A DNA stretch of 64,000 nucleotides from Melastoma dodecandrum (Eukaryota > Streptophyta > Magnoliopsida > Myrtales > Melastomataceae). Positions 38,946 to 50,366 of the stretch are shown one piece after another. The notes beneath the pieces are model-generated. The model saw only the letters and a list, made by a program, of their open reading frames with translations. It made no database searches and was not told where the DNA came from. The first letter of the stretch is position 1. Each line of letters starts with the position of its first letter. Location: the NCBI GenBank assembly GCA_029817715.1, contig JARUPY010000443.1, positions 62,001-126,000 on the forward strand, read 5' to 3'. Both the position numbers and the translations under genes were made by a program.

Positions 38946-39839
38946 CAATTTGGCGATAGCCATCGACCCCCAAACGTGCCCAGAGGGCGAAGGGGAGACG
39001 ACCCCGGGCATGCCCAAGGACAGGGGAGGATCAACCCCCGTGCCGCCCAGGAGTACAGGTTTTAATAAAGAGTCTAAATCACGAATAGGTCCCAGATTTA
39101 ATTTCCTCTTCAAAATTAGTCCAAGTGTTTAATAAAGATTTCAAAAGTCCTAGATTAGTACAAAAATTAATTTTATCTTCTAAATTATTCCAATAATAAT
39201 TCAACAATGGTCCTCAAATTTTATTAAACTCCAAATTCATCTGAAACCAAATAAAAAAGAAAAAATAAAGATATATTTTTATTTTATTCTTTATTATCGT
39301 TTTAAATGCAAAAAATAAGAACAAATTCCTTTTCTTTTCTCTTATCTCTTTTTATTGAATGAAAACAAAACTAAGGCGTGAAAATGAAATTTCCTGAAAA
39401 AAATTTGTGAAACTAAAAGTGTGAATTGTAATAACTAAAACTTTATTGTTGCAGTTAAAATGTCAACTTTAAATGTTAACAAACCGCAAAAATACGTGTA
39501 TTTATGTAGTACATAAAGAAAATCTAATTAGTTGCATGTAACTAATTTAAAATTAGTCATATGCTTAGCGATTAATTTTTCTTTTCTGGAAATATTTGAA
39601 ATTTCACGCAACAAAATTTTTGGATTTAGTAGTTTGATTACACTTAAATATTAATTACTTATATTTGTAAAGTAATTTAGTAGTTCAATTCAAGCTACAA
39701 AATTCGTCTTGGGTTATTCGTTCAATCTTTAAAATTCTGAAAATTCGATTTAGGTTTTCACAGTTTGTCCCTCTTTGCGTAGGGACCCAAATTGAATTTT
39801 GAGATATTGTAGAAATTAAAATTTTATTAATGTCGAAAC

Positions 39840-40680
39840 AAAGCCATTCAGTCGAAATTATATCGGCTGAATATGATTGATTGCCTTATGGAAGCATGAT
39901 AAAATATTTTTGCACTTAAGCTTTTAGTGTAAAATTAATTTAATTGTTATTTATATGGTCTTGAGTTTATGCAAATTAAAGTCCAATTATATTTATGTGG
40001 GTATATTATGTGGCCTGACCCATATCTCGTCCCATTTATGACTTGGCCTATACTCCAGCCCAATCCAAATGCCGGCCCAAAATGGATTTAAGCCCACATG
40101 TCATTTGTCCTACATCGTAAAGATATGTCACCTAGGAGTCCTTCAACTCCTATAAATAAGGGTCACCTTCCCTCATACACACACAACTTGAAGTGTGAGG
40201 ATCCTCAGCTTAGCAAAGCTTTCGAGTATTCTCTCCTCACAAGATAGATGACGAAGTTCTGCCGATGCCACACAGCCCTGAGTTCTTCGTCCATATCTAG
40301 AAGATCATCGAGATGAAGCTTTTGCAGCCCTGGTATTCTTCCCTCATCTTCAGAAAATCATCCAGATCAAGCTTTGGTGTTCTTCGCCCAACTTTAGAAG
40401 ACTCTCCAGATCAAGCTTCTATAGCCCTGGTGATCTTCGTCACTCCTGGAGACCCGCTGGATCAAGCTTTGACAGTCCTAGTATCTTCATCAACATACTT
40501 TCCCGAAGCTCCAGCAGAAATTCACCAGAGCCTCGGTCCATCCGTATTTCAGGTATCCGGCAACAATAGATTAAGGGGGATTCGCTTTGTCCGTGCGCTC
40601 ATATTTTTCATACGACAATTTATACATCGTTTCCGGTCAATATACGGACCGCGAGAGTTTTGCGCTCACAGATATATCTT
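39840..40680 (+). repeat. LTR-like insertion carrying tandem repeats
   Basis: This block interrupts the similarity to the LARD-like element. It has a promoter-like stretch (cctataaataagggtcacc, about 40150) followed by a tandem array. Composition and layout resemble a solo LTR of a plant gypsy element. Ends and target duplication were not defined. Confidence 0.4.
40271..40500 (+). repeat. Imperfect tandem array, units of about 50 bp
   Basis: About four units of roughly 45-55 bp. Each has a form of cttcg-tca, then agaagatcatccagatcaag, cttt, and cctggt. Individual units differ by small indels. Confidence 0.75.
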
Positions 40681-41620
40681 GGGAGACCTGTACTTTGGGA
40701 TTTAATTGAACAAGCATGTCGGTTATAAAAGAAATCTCGTGTTGCATAGAAATCAAATAGATGCAATTTGACATTTATGTATATCAGGAAATGTTTTTGA
40801 TAAAATACTTCTAGACAAGGTCGTAGAAGGACTTTCTTACACTCTCACGGCTCGCTCATGATTGTTTGAGCTTGTAATGATTAGTTTCATAATTCTTTGA
40901 TTTAGATACTCATGTACTAGTCGAAGTAGTCTTGCTCCGGGTAATAATAACGGCTTTAAGTGTAGGGCCTCTCATAAAAAGTTTATATTTTTCCATTTGA
41001 ATTGAATAAGTTCAAGAAAGCTTACCACTCAACACACTCTGCTTGACGGTGGTGTGACCATTCATTAAGAATAATGAAATTTTCTTTAAAAGATCCGCTT
41101 GAGATATAATGCTTCGGGAAATCCATTAAGGACGAAATTTCCATTGGGAATTCCTTGGCTCCAGTGGGAAATTTATTCTCTCAAGTATTTATTTTGAATA
41201 TTTTTGCTCTTGAAATCATCACGACAACCTTGTTGTTTTGTTTTTCTCATTCATAGTTCACGCTTTGCTGTTATAAGACTTTGGTCTTTGCTCTTTTCTT
41301 CTACATGTCCATCTTTTTTTCTTCTTTTCTATCTCTTCAGGCTCTTTGGGAAACAAGACTTCAATGATACTCATATCCTTGGGAGTGTCCTAACTGGTTC
41401 GCGTGACCAATAACAATGTTTTCTCAGCTCGTACCTTGATGAAGTGTTACCTCTACCTCATGTCGTTTCCAAATCTTTACTACAAAACTCCATTTGACTT
41501 TAGCGTGAGGCAGTCTTTGGATTAAATGGTAGTAGTATTTATGATAACTTCGATTTGACTCTGAGGAGTTAGAAAAGAAAAAGCTCTCACTCATACTAGC
41601 TCTGTGCATCCATCATCTGT

Positions 41621-42315
41621 GAAGGGATTCCGAGCCTATCCCTGATTACAAGAAAATTCCGATGAATGAAGTCATCTACAAGCATTTTCTATCTCTTATC
41701 CTTTTACTCTTAACATTTTTTTTCAAGATTCGGGGGTCTTAAGATGCAAATTTCATGGTATGATTATTAAATTGAAATTTTAATTATTTCTTGATTTACG
41801 AGAATTGGCGATTTTGCACTCAACCTCATCTTATTATGTGGCGGAGTCTATGACCATGTTCTAGGAGACATTGAAATAGCTATGAACATTAAGACAGTAA
41901 GAACGAAGCCTGGCATGCATAGTCTTCTCTTTTGGTACATTTACAATATTATGTAAAAATAAATCACGATAATTTTGCGTTTGTGAAGCGTTGCACCAAC
42001 AAGAATGTGACGAAATATTCCCCAAATTTGTACAATAATTACCATCTCTTCGAATCCCTAGCATAGTGCTATCAATCTATTTAGTGTTATTTCTTGGAAT
42101 AACAAGAAAGAGAAAGTTGTGTAACGGATTAATTGTGCGATCGAAATCCTATCATATTTAGTAGCCGATCAGAAAATCAAATCTTAAGTGTTAAAGAATA
42201 TTATTATTATTTATGTTATTTATGAAAAACAATTATCGTATAATGTCATCAAATTGTCCAGGTGAGTGCTGGTTTTGTTGAAACCCGTTTCTTTTTTTTT
42301 GTGTGTGACCTACAG
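41621..42315. other. AT-rich non-coding DNA before hydrolase remnant
   Basis: No ORF of note. No recognisable N-terminal part of the downstream hydrolase is found here. Confidence 0.4.
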
Positions 42316-43056
42316 GCTTTCAGGAGCTGCGTTGATTGTGCCGGTTGTGCTACTGGTAGCGTGCATTCCCTTTTAATTTGACAACAGAAGCTTACTATCA
42401 ACAGTTTCCACAAGATCAGTGGGCAGTGCGGACCGATCACTATGCTCCCTGGCTAACTTACCGGTGGAACACTCAGAAGTGGTTCCCTCCTTCAAGTGCA
42501 ATTGCTCATAATCCTAAGATCTTCTCTCCAGCTGACCAGGCCATCCTTACAAAGTCCCCTCGAAATAGAAAGTACTATGTAAGTTAGGAACTGCATATTT
42601 TTCTTGTTCTTCTGCTCTGGGGATAAACTGATACTAGTTTTGTGGAAGATGAAGGTTTGAATGTTGTCTATCCTATGATCTCTGTCTGCGGGATGTGTGG
42701 TTTATCTCTGTTACACTGAAAAATGATGTTTCTCTATCGACTATCGAGGTTTTTTTCACTGGCTAATTGAAAATATGTTTACCTTGCAGGTGCAAATAAG
42801 GCAGCAAGGCGATTATGTATTCCTCCATCATGATTTGATGGTCGGTTTTGGAGCCTGGGAATTCGATCCTATGGACTTAGAAAACCCTTTCCCAACGGCG
42901 AAGGCTCCGTCCATCTGTGGCAAGGCGATCATCGTGCAACGGCTTCCGTGGATAGAGTATCACGAGCTGGCTGGAATGGGGCACACATTGCCGATGGCTG
43001 AGGGGGTGAGCGATCAGATCGTGAAGGCACTCTTGCTAGGCAAAAATGAATCGTAA
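42316..43056 (+). pseudogene. Alpha/beta-hydrolase pseudogene, C-terminal part
   Basis: Two exons: 42316-42578 (after a tacag acceptor) and 42790-43056, joined by a GT-AG intron. Exon 1 starts LSGAALIVPVV, then has a frameshift and a TAG (where the family has Trp), then EAYYQQFPQDQWAVRTDHYA and APWLTYRWNTQKWFPPSS. Exon 2 has HHDLMVGFGAWEFDPMDLEN, LPWIEYHEL and GMGH. This matches a plant alpha/beta-hydrolase family with 'F-G-x-W-E-F-D-P-x-x-L'. The catalytic His (GMGH) is present. The segment that should carry the catalytic Asp (usually 'HLWQGDED') is deleted between NPFPT and VQRLPW, and the nucleophile-bearing N-terminal half is missing. It cannot be an active enzyme. Confidence 0.85.
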
Positions 43057-43263
43057 GATCAGCCTGGTGTCTGGTTCAAGTGAGGCTCCCGGCTACCCGG
43101 CATTGGAACCCAATTCGAGGCTATCGTTGTATGGCAGTTTGGTCTAAGACATTGTGAGCTTTTGGTTTTTGGTTGTCTGGACCTGAATTGGCCTTTTTAG
43201 GCGTAAAACATTGCTTCCATCTTCCTATCCGAGGTGGTGTTCTGATATACATAGAACAATCCT
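43057..43263. other. 3' flank of hydrolase remnant up to chromovirus
   Basis: Resembles a 3' UTR (T-rich, no ORF). It ends where the chromovirus LTR starts. Confidence 0.4.
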
Positions 43264-45443
43264 TGTAACGACCCGAAATTTCGGAAATGAAAGTATATTA
43301 TTTGGACTAGTATGTTGACCAGTATTAGGTCGTTTGACTGAGTCAAAATCCGACGTGGCACGAGAGTTAATACTTTCGTTGTCAGATGACGTAATATCGA
43401 ATATTATCGGGACTTTAATTCGATTTCGTGTGATTACGTCATGCGGGAAAGGGGATGCCCGGACCCAAACGAATTCGGATATAAGCCGCGATAAGATTCG
43501 TATAACGTCCCGGATTTAATCAGGTTAAGGTGGCTAATTATTTGATTTAAATTATACGAGAATAAACGCAGAGAATCGATTGGATGATAAATAAGGACAA
43601 TGAAATCTAGATGTTGGATCAAGTAACGGATAGAAATTCCGATGGCCTTGCTCCTCGACCACTTGTATTCTGATGGGGATAGTAAACGGATAGAAGTTCC
43701 ATAATAATTATAAAGGAAAGATATAATAATAGAATAAGACTAAATAAAAACAAATGGAAAATGAGATAAGGGAGTTGGGTAGCTTCTTGATTGGCCAACG
43801 AAACGTTCGCAATCCCCTGAGGAAAGAAACAGAGGAAGGAAAGGAGGGGAGGGGGAATTATTTAGGAAGGAGGTGCCACGGTTTCTGGGAGGGTGCTGGA
43901 GGAAAAACGATCTCTTGCAGGTGCTCTGAGGGTTGTCGTCATCGCAGACGGGCGGACGAATCATCCGCGACGGGGGGCTCAAAATAGATCCGGAGAACGC
44001 CGAGGAGAGGTTTCGCGATTCGTTGGTTTCGACTTGATTGTACGTCCCACTCCCTCCCTACACCGATTTTTGCTTGTCTGATCTGTTCTGAGCATAGTCT
44101 TGGGTTAGAAAGGTAAGGGAGGTTGGGTAGGTCGGAATGTTGATTGTTCTTACCCTTGGGTTCTGTTGATAGTGCAACTATTTGATAGTGAGTTTTCAAG
44201 GGCTACGTAACTGGGATTTGGTTTGATTTCGCCTCGGTTGGAAGGGGGTGTGCGCACTGTGGTTATTCTGGCTTGAAAATGGTGTTTAAGCTCGTTGGGT
44301 TTCACCATGTTGAGGATTGATTCCTGAAGTTCTGCCAGGTTGAAGTTCTGATAGTGAAATATGTATGTGAATTGGCTAGATGTCAATTTGGTTCATCTGA
44401 ATGAATGTGGGTTCATTCCACTTGCTGCATTAGTCTTGATTGGCTAAATGACAAATTGACTCCTCTGTATGAATGTTGATTCACCCCTTGTTGCGTGACC
44501 TGGATGTTCCCGTGAGGTTGTGAGAGGTGGAAAGTAAGACGACAGTGGGGGTCCCTGAGTTGCTACTGAGGTATTGATGCTGCTGGAGTGATACGAGTGC
44601 ATTCTATACTGATCGGGATGGAACCGAGTTCTGCCCCCGGGGTGGTAAGTCTTGCCCTTACTTTCATGACACCACTTGGACGGTGGGGAATTCGGTTGTT
44701 CCTTCCTGTGCCCGTCATTTCGACTAACTCGTATGACGGCAGCTCGGTAGTGGAGGCTGTGTTGGACAGCCACTAACCTAGCATAACTATTCAAAAATCT
44801 TCATTGGCGTGGATCCGAACTGTAATGGGAGTGTCGGGCTGTCCGTGTAAGTGGGTTCGTGGCCTTGGGTGAGATGTTTACATGATTCCCGACTGTGTGT
44901 CGGAGGAGTACGGGGAGGCGATGACCACGCACGGTCGTGCCTGCTGGCCGTTCCCGGGCGCTCCCGGAGGAGTGGGTGAGGACGTATTGTGAGGGTCCTG
45001 GCACCGAATGAAGTGTTGATATACGAGAGACGAGAGAATGAGGGAGTCGCTTGAGAGCGTGAGCGTTATTGGGTTTGTCATGATTCCGTATATATATTGT
45101 TACGTAGAAGGTTGAATTCAATGATTATAATGTTGTATGTTTTATGATACGTATGCATATAACTGTTTTCAAGAAAAACATGCTAGGAAGTGCCTAGGAG
45201 TCTCATGTCTTACGCATGTGCACGGGTGGGCGTACTCGGCGATTTATCGCCGACCCCAATAGGGGACTATTTTTTAGTGTGACGCTGGAATAAGATGGCA
45301 TGGAGTACACGTGGCTCGGACTCACGAGATAAAACAATAGAGGATGCCACGGTGGAGGTAAAGAATTGTCGTTTCCGCTGTTTGACCGTCAAATGACGGG
45401 GAACTACTCTGATGTAAATGAGAAAAATTTGCAGGACGTTTCA
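43264..45443 (+). repeat. 5' LTR of chromovirus
   Basis: About 2,180 bp starting tgtaacgacccgaaatttcg and ending before the PBS at 45446. It holds a 13-14-bp stretch (near 44240) that the 3' LTR lacks. ORFs inside it recur in the other LTR and are not genes. Confidence 0.9.
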
Positions 45444-45445
45444 GT

Positions 45446-45459
45446 TGGTATCAGAGCGC
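45446..45459 (+). other. Primer-binding site of chromovirus (initiator Met tRNA)
   Basis: tggtatcagagcgc, the standard plant motif pairing with initiator Met tRNA, lies 2 nt after the LTR. Confidence 0.88.
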
Positions 45460-45790
45460 AGTTAGTTGGAGTAATAAGGTGGATTAGTATGCGCTTTTAG
45501 TTTAAATGAAAAAGAATAGCAAATTTACCCGTGAATGATAAGACTTGACAGAGTCTGGCAAAGTAAAATAAAAGATAGACACAGGCGCACTCGTCTTTGT
45601 CGGGGGAATCTTTCTGAGTGCGAATAGACTTGACAGGGTACAGTAGGCGTGCCCGTGAGTTGAAAAGACTACACGTATGACTAGGTGACAAACGAAAACT
45701 TATTATAAATACGGCTGAGGAGCAGTCAGTGAAAAATCACATCCTAGCCAGAAAGATCACAAGTAATACCCTCTAGGGAAACCAGTTAGT

Positions 45791-48700
45791 ATGGCAAATC
45801 GCGGCGAAGGTCGACACCCAGGACGCATGCCTGAACTACACAAGGGCAAGACAGGCCCCAGTGGTGATCCAGATGGTGAAGCTCCAGAGGTTCCAGAAAC
45901 CGAAAACGCTCCGAACTTGGCCCTGGATGATGAGTTCCAGCCGCCCTTTGTCACCGTTACGGAGTGCCTGAACCTTCTCATAGGATTCCTGACCGGCTTA
46001 GACCATCATTCGTGCCCAGAGCTTACCACCCCACTGTTGAGGCGTATGATAGCAGACCTTGCAGCGATTGAGGATGAGGACGTTCCCATCTACCGTCTTG
46101 CGAAATGCCGACAATTTCGGGATCTTGTGAATAGTACTGTGGTGGGTCTCTTCCATGGTGGCCGGTCGTGCACACTACCAGGGCACGGTGTGGCAACAAT
46201 TCCGCCAGGCCTTCCTGGATAAGTACTTCCCAGCCACCCTGAGGCTTGATAAGTTCAGAGAGTTTAAGTTGCTCGAGCAAGGGGACATGACGGTTGACGA
46301 ACACGAGCGCAAGTTCACTGAGCTTGCTAGGTACGCTCCAGGCCAGGTAGCTACGCCGGAACAGAGGGCTCATAAGTATCTGATGAGCCTGCATCCAAGG
46401 ATCCGTTCCAAGCTGGTGCCGCTTTCGTCACAGACCTTTGAGGAACACTACCATCGAGCTCAGGCCATAGAGAGAGCGTTGAAGGATAAAGATGCACTGA
46501 AAGCACGTAAAGGGAAAGAGGAGGTTGGACCATCAAAGAAATCCGTAGGACTCTTTAGGGGAGTGAGCCGTTTCTTTGGGGGAAGCAGGAGGCCCAGTTC
46601 TAGTGGGATCTCCAAACCTAGTGGCTACGGCCGAGGTGCTCGCCCAGCTCATTCACCTACCTGTTCTCGCTGCGGACGATCCCATGGAGGATTGGCGTGC
46701 CCAGCTATTGGGGTCACTTGTTTCCAGTGTGGCGAGCGAGGCCACATTCGGAACCACTGTCCACAGCTGACTAGGAGCCATATTAGTGGTGCTGGTCCCT
46801 CATTTGCTGGGTCTCGTTCCATGTCTGGCAGAAGTGCATCCAGGGGCTCGATTAACCAACAGGCAAGATCTGGCCGTGTCAGCGCTATAGGCCGAGGACG
46901 AGCGGATCCCTCCAGCAACGCTATGTCAGGTATGATTCTTGTCAACGGGTGGGATGCCACGGCACTTTTTGATACGGGCGCCACCCATTCCTTCATCTCT
47001 CAGAGTTTCGTGGATAGATACGGCTTCGTTATGGATTTGGGAGGTAGTAGTCCTCTACGGGTATGGATGCCCAATGGGGAGAGCATGCCGATGCGATCAG
47101 TATGCATGAATTGCGAGATAACGGTGAACTTTCTCCAGTCACGTATTGATTTGGTTGTCTTTCAGATCAGGGAGTTTGATGCCATACTGGGAATGGACTG
47201 GCTGATGACGTGCCATGCCATGGTGGATTGCGTCAGACGAGAGATTTTATTCAAAGTTCCAGGATAGCCAGCTTGTGCATACTCCGGACAGGAGTACCAG
47301 TGTGACGGGATTCCCTTGATAGCGGCGATGGGGGCCTAGCGGATCTTGCGTGATGGTGGCGAAGCTTTTCTGGAAGTGGTGCTGAATCTGAAGAAGGAAC
47401 TTCCGAGTTTGCAGGACATCCCCGTAGTGCGGGATTACGAGGATGTGTTCCCGAAGGAACTTCCTGGATTACCACCGTCAAGAGAAGTGGATTTTGTAAT
47501 TGATGTTGTTCCAGGTACGGAACCTATTTCCCGAGCCCCGTATCGTATGGGGTTTGCTGAGTTAAGAGAGTTGAAGGTGCAACTTCCGGAGTTATTAGAT
47601 AAGGGGTTTATACGCCCCAGTGTGTCTCCATGGGGTGCACCTGTGTTGTTTGTGAAATAGAAAGACGGTACGATGAGAATGTGTATTGACTATCGTATGT
47701 TGAATCAAGCCACCATCAAGAACCGGTATCCTTTGCCATGTATTGATGATCTTTTTTATCAGCTTCAGGGATCCGTGGTTTACTCTAAAATCGATTTAAG
47801 ATCAGGGTATCATCAGATCAAGGTGCAGGATTCTGATGTTATGAAAACTGCCTTTCGCACCAGATATGGACACTACGAATTCCTGGTGATGTCTTTTGGA
47901 CTGACTAACGCTCCAGCAGCTTTCATGGAGTTGATGAACCGCATTTTCAGACCCTACCTTGACCAGTTTGTAGTGGTGTTCATAGATGATATTCTGGTAT
48001 ATTCTAAAAGTACGGAGGAACACGCGGATCATCTGAGATTGGTTTTAGAAGTTCTACGACAGAATCAGTTGTATGCCAAGCTAAGTAAGTGCGAGTTCTG
48101 GATGAGCAGCGTGAGCTTCTTGGGCCATATTGTATCCGTAGAGGGTATTGCAGTGGATCCATCCAAAGTCGAAGCTGTTCTGAACTGGCCTCGCCCTACT
48201 ACAGTGACTGAGATGTGGAGTTTCCCCGGCTTAGCTGGGTATTACAGGCGCTTCATTGAGGGATTCTCTCAGATTGCTAGACCTCTGACCCAGCTACCGA
48301 AAAAGGGTACCGCGTTCGAGTGGACTCATGAGTGTGAGGAGAGCTTCCTCGAGTTAAGAAACAGATTGACTTCTGCACCAGTGTTGGAATTGCCCAGTGG
48401 CAGTGGAGGATTTGCAGTCTACTGTGATGCTTCTTATTTCGGGTTGGGTGCGGTGCTGATGCAGCACGGCAGGGTAGTAGCTTACGCTTCTAGACAACTT
48501 AAAGTTCATGAACAGAACTACCCTACCCACGACTTGGAGCTTGCTGCAGTAGTTTTCGCTTTGAAAATCTGGCGCCATTATCTGTATGGCGAGACCTTCG
48601 AGATATTCACCGACCATAAGAGCTTAAAGTATCTGTTCTCTCAAGATGAGCTGAACATGAGGCAAAGGCGGTGGATGGAACTGATCAAAGATTACGACTG

Positions 48701-50312
48701 CACGATCTCTTACCATCCAGGCAGAGCAAACGTGGTTGCCGATGCATTGAGCCGAAAGACTGCCTCCTTAGCCAGCATTGAGGTAGAAGAATGGCGACTA
48801 CGCGAGCAGGTAAATGAGATCGGTGTTAGAGTGGGATTTAGTGGCAGTGGTTCTCTACTCGCTACCATGATCATTGGGTCTCAGTTGATGGATTTGATTC
48901 ACGCGGCCCAACTCCAAGTTCCATACCTGACGGAGGAGCGATCCAAGTTGCAAGATCAGGCAGATACGGAGTTTAGTGCGTCTGATGATAATTTGTTGCG
49001 GTACCAGGGATGTATCTGCATACCTGCTCAGGAGGATCTACGGAAGCTGATCATGGATGAGGCTCATTTGAGTGCGTATAGTATCCACCCCGGGGTCCCC
49101 AAAATGTACCAGAATCTACGGAAACAGTACTGGTGGTCAGGTATGAAAAGAGATGTGGCTCAGTACGTGAGCCGATGCTTTACCTGTCAGCGGGTCAAGA
49201 TTGAGTATCGCAGACCGGGTGGAGAACTTCAGCCATTGCCAATTCCCGAATGGAAATGGGATGAGATCGCCATGGATTTTGTGACTAACCTGCCCAGGAC
49301 AGCGCAGGGTTTTGATTCTGTTTGGGTGATAGTGGATAGATTGACTAAATCTGCTCACTTCATCCCCATTAGTGTGACGTACTCGGTTGCCAAATTGGCC
49401 AAGCTGTATGTGAAGGAAGTCATTCGCCTTCACGGTGTTCCCAGCGTTATAGTTTCTGACAGGGATGCGAGGTTTACTTCTCGGTTCTGGAGCAATATAC
49501 AGAGGTCATTGAGCACGAGATTGAATATGAGCACTGCCTTCCACCATCAGACAGATGGCCAGACCGAGCGCATCATCCAGATACTTGAGGATATGTTGAG
49601 AGCTTATGCTTTAGATCTGGAAGGCTCGCGGGTAGATCAGCTACCATTGGTGGAGTTCTCGTACAACAACAGTTACCAACAGAGCATTCAGATGGCTCCC
49701 TTTGAAGCTCTGTATGGTCGCCCGTGTAGAACTCCTCTATGTTGGAACGAGAGTGGAGAGCAGTCTGAGTTAGGACCTGAGATGGTCCGTGAGACTACTG
49801 AGATGATTAGGCTTATACAGGATCGTCTTCGCGCCGCTCAGAGTAGACAAAAGAGTTATGCAGACAAGCGGCGCAGGCCTCTTGAGTTCGAGGTAGGAGA
49901 CTACGTCTTTCTGAAAGTATCTCCTACTAAACTGAATCTCAGATTTGGGCTTAAAGGCAAATTAAGCTCGAGATATATAGGGCCTTACGAGATCTTGGAG
50001 AGGATCGGGAATGTGGTCTACAAGTTAGCCTTACCCCCCAGATTGGCAGATATTCATAACGTTTTCCATGTATCTATGCTTAGGAAGTACGTCCCAGATC
50101 CTCGACATGTGCTGCATGATGAGCAGATTGAGGTGGCTCCAAACTTACAGGTTACTACGGAGCCCGTGGAGATAGTTGATAGGATGGGGAAACACTTCCG
50201 TCACCGAGTGGTTCCGATGGTGCGGGTACGATGGCTACATGGACATATTGAGGAGTTCACTTGGGAAACAGAATCTAAGATGAAAGAGATGTACCCATAC
50301 CTATTTGAGTGA
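45791..50312 (+). pseudogene. Chromovirus gag-pol polyprotein, nearly open
   Basis: ATG at 45791 opens gag (MANRGEGRHPGRMPELHKGK). A frameshift near 46150 moves to the frame that runs from 46155 to 50312. Domains in order: gag (QFRQAFLDKYFPATLR), CCHC knuckle CFQCGERGHIRNHC (about 46720), retropepsin ALFDTGATHSFIS (about 46963), RT with FIDDILVYS (about 47980), RNase H ([14 protein letters not shown] and [10 protein letters not shown]), HHCC and DDE integrase ([41 protein letters not shown]), and a chromodomain-like end ([14 protein letters not shown]) finishing YPYLFE. Three stops interrupt: TAG at 47265, TAG at 47338 and TAG at 47658. Apart from these and the shift the frame is intact, so loss is recent. 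The family is Ty3/gypsy chromovirus; the Tekay/Del clade is inferred from the C-terminal style. Confidence 0.93.
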
Positions 50313-50352
50313 GAGTGATATGTACTATGAAATTTCGGGGACGAAATTTAAA

Positions 50353-50366
50353 TTAAGGGGGTAGAT
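50353..50366 (+). other. Polypurine tract of chromovirus
   Basis: ttaagggggtagat lies directly before the 3' LTR. Confidence 0.75.

Larger units (their letters stand above)
38946..41620 (-). mobile_element. Divergent relative of the LARD-like element (remnant)
   Basis: The junction at about 39762 (ttcaca, then cctctttgcg and gggac...ttgaattttgaga) parallels the LTR/polypurine junction of the element at 18942 (tttaca, then cctctttgcg and agggaattttgaga). Further shared phrases lie in the same order: ctgtactttgggat (40690 versus 21519), gatactcatgtactagtcgaag (40909) versus gatgctcatgtaccagtcga (21748), and gactttggtctttgctc (41277) versus its counterpart near 22110. So an LTR remnant would be at about 38946-39762 and an interior at 39763-41620. 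No coding domain is visible. Outer ends are uncertain, and the stretch 39840-40680 looks like a separate insertion. Confidence 0.6.

Noticed and set aside
43740..45121. Several 70-116-codon ORFs repeated at 50844-52213
   Set aside because: They lie inside the two chromovirus LTRs and are shared only because the LTRs are copies.
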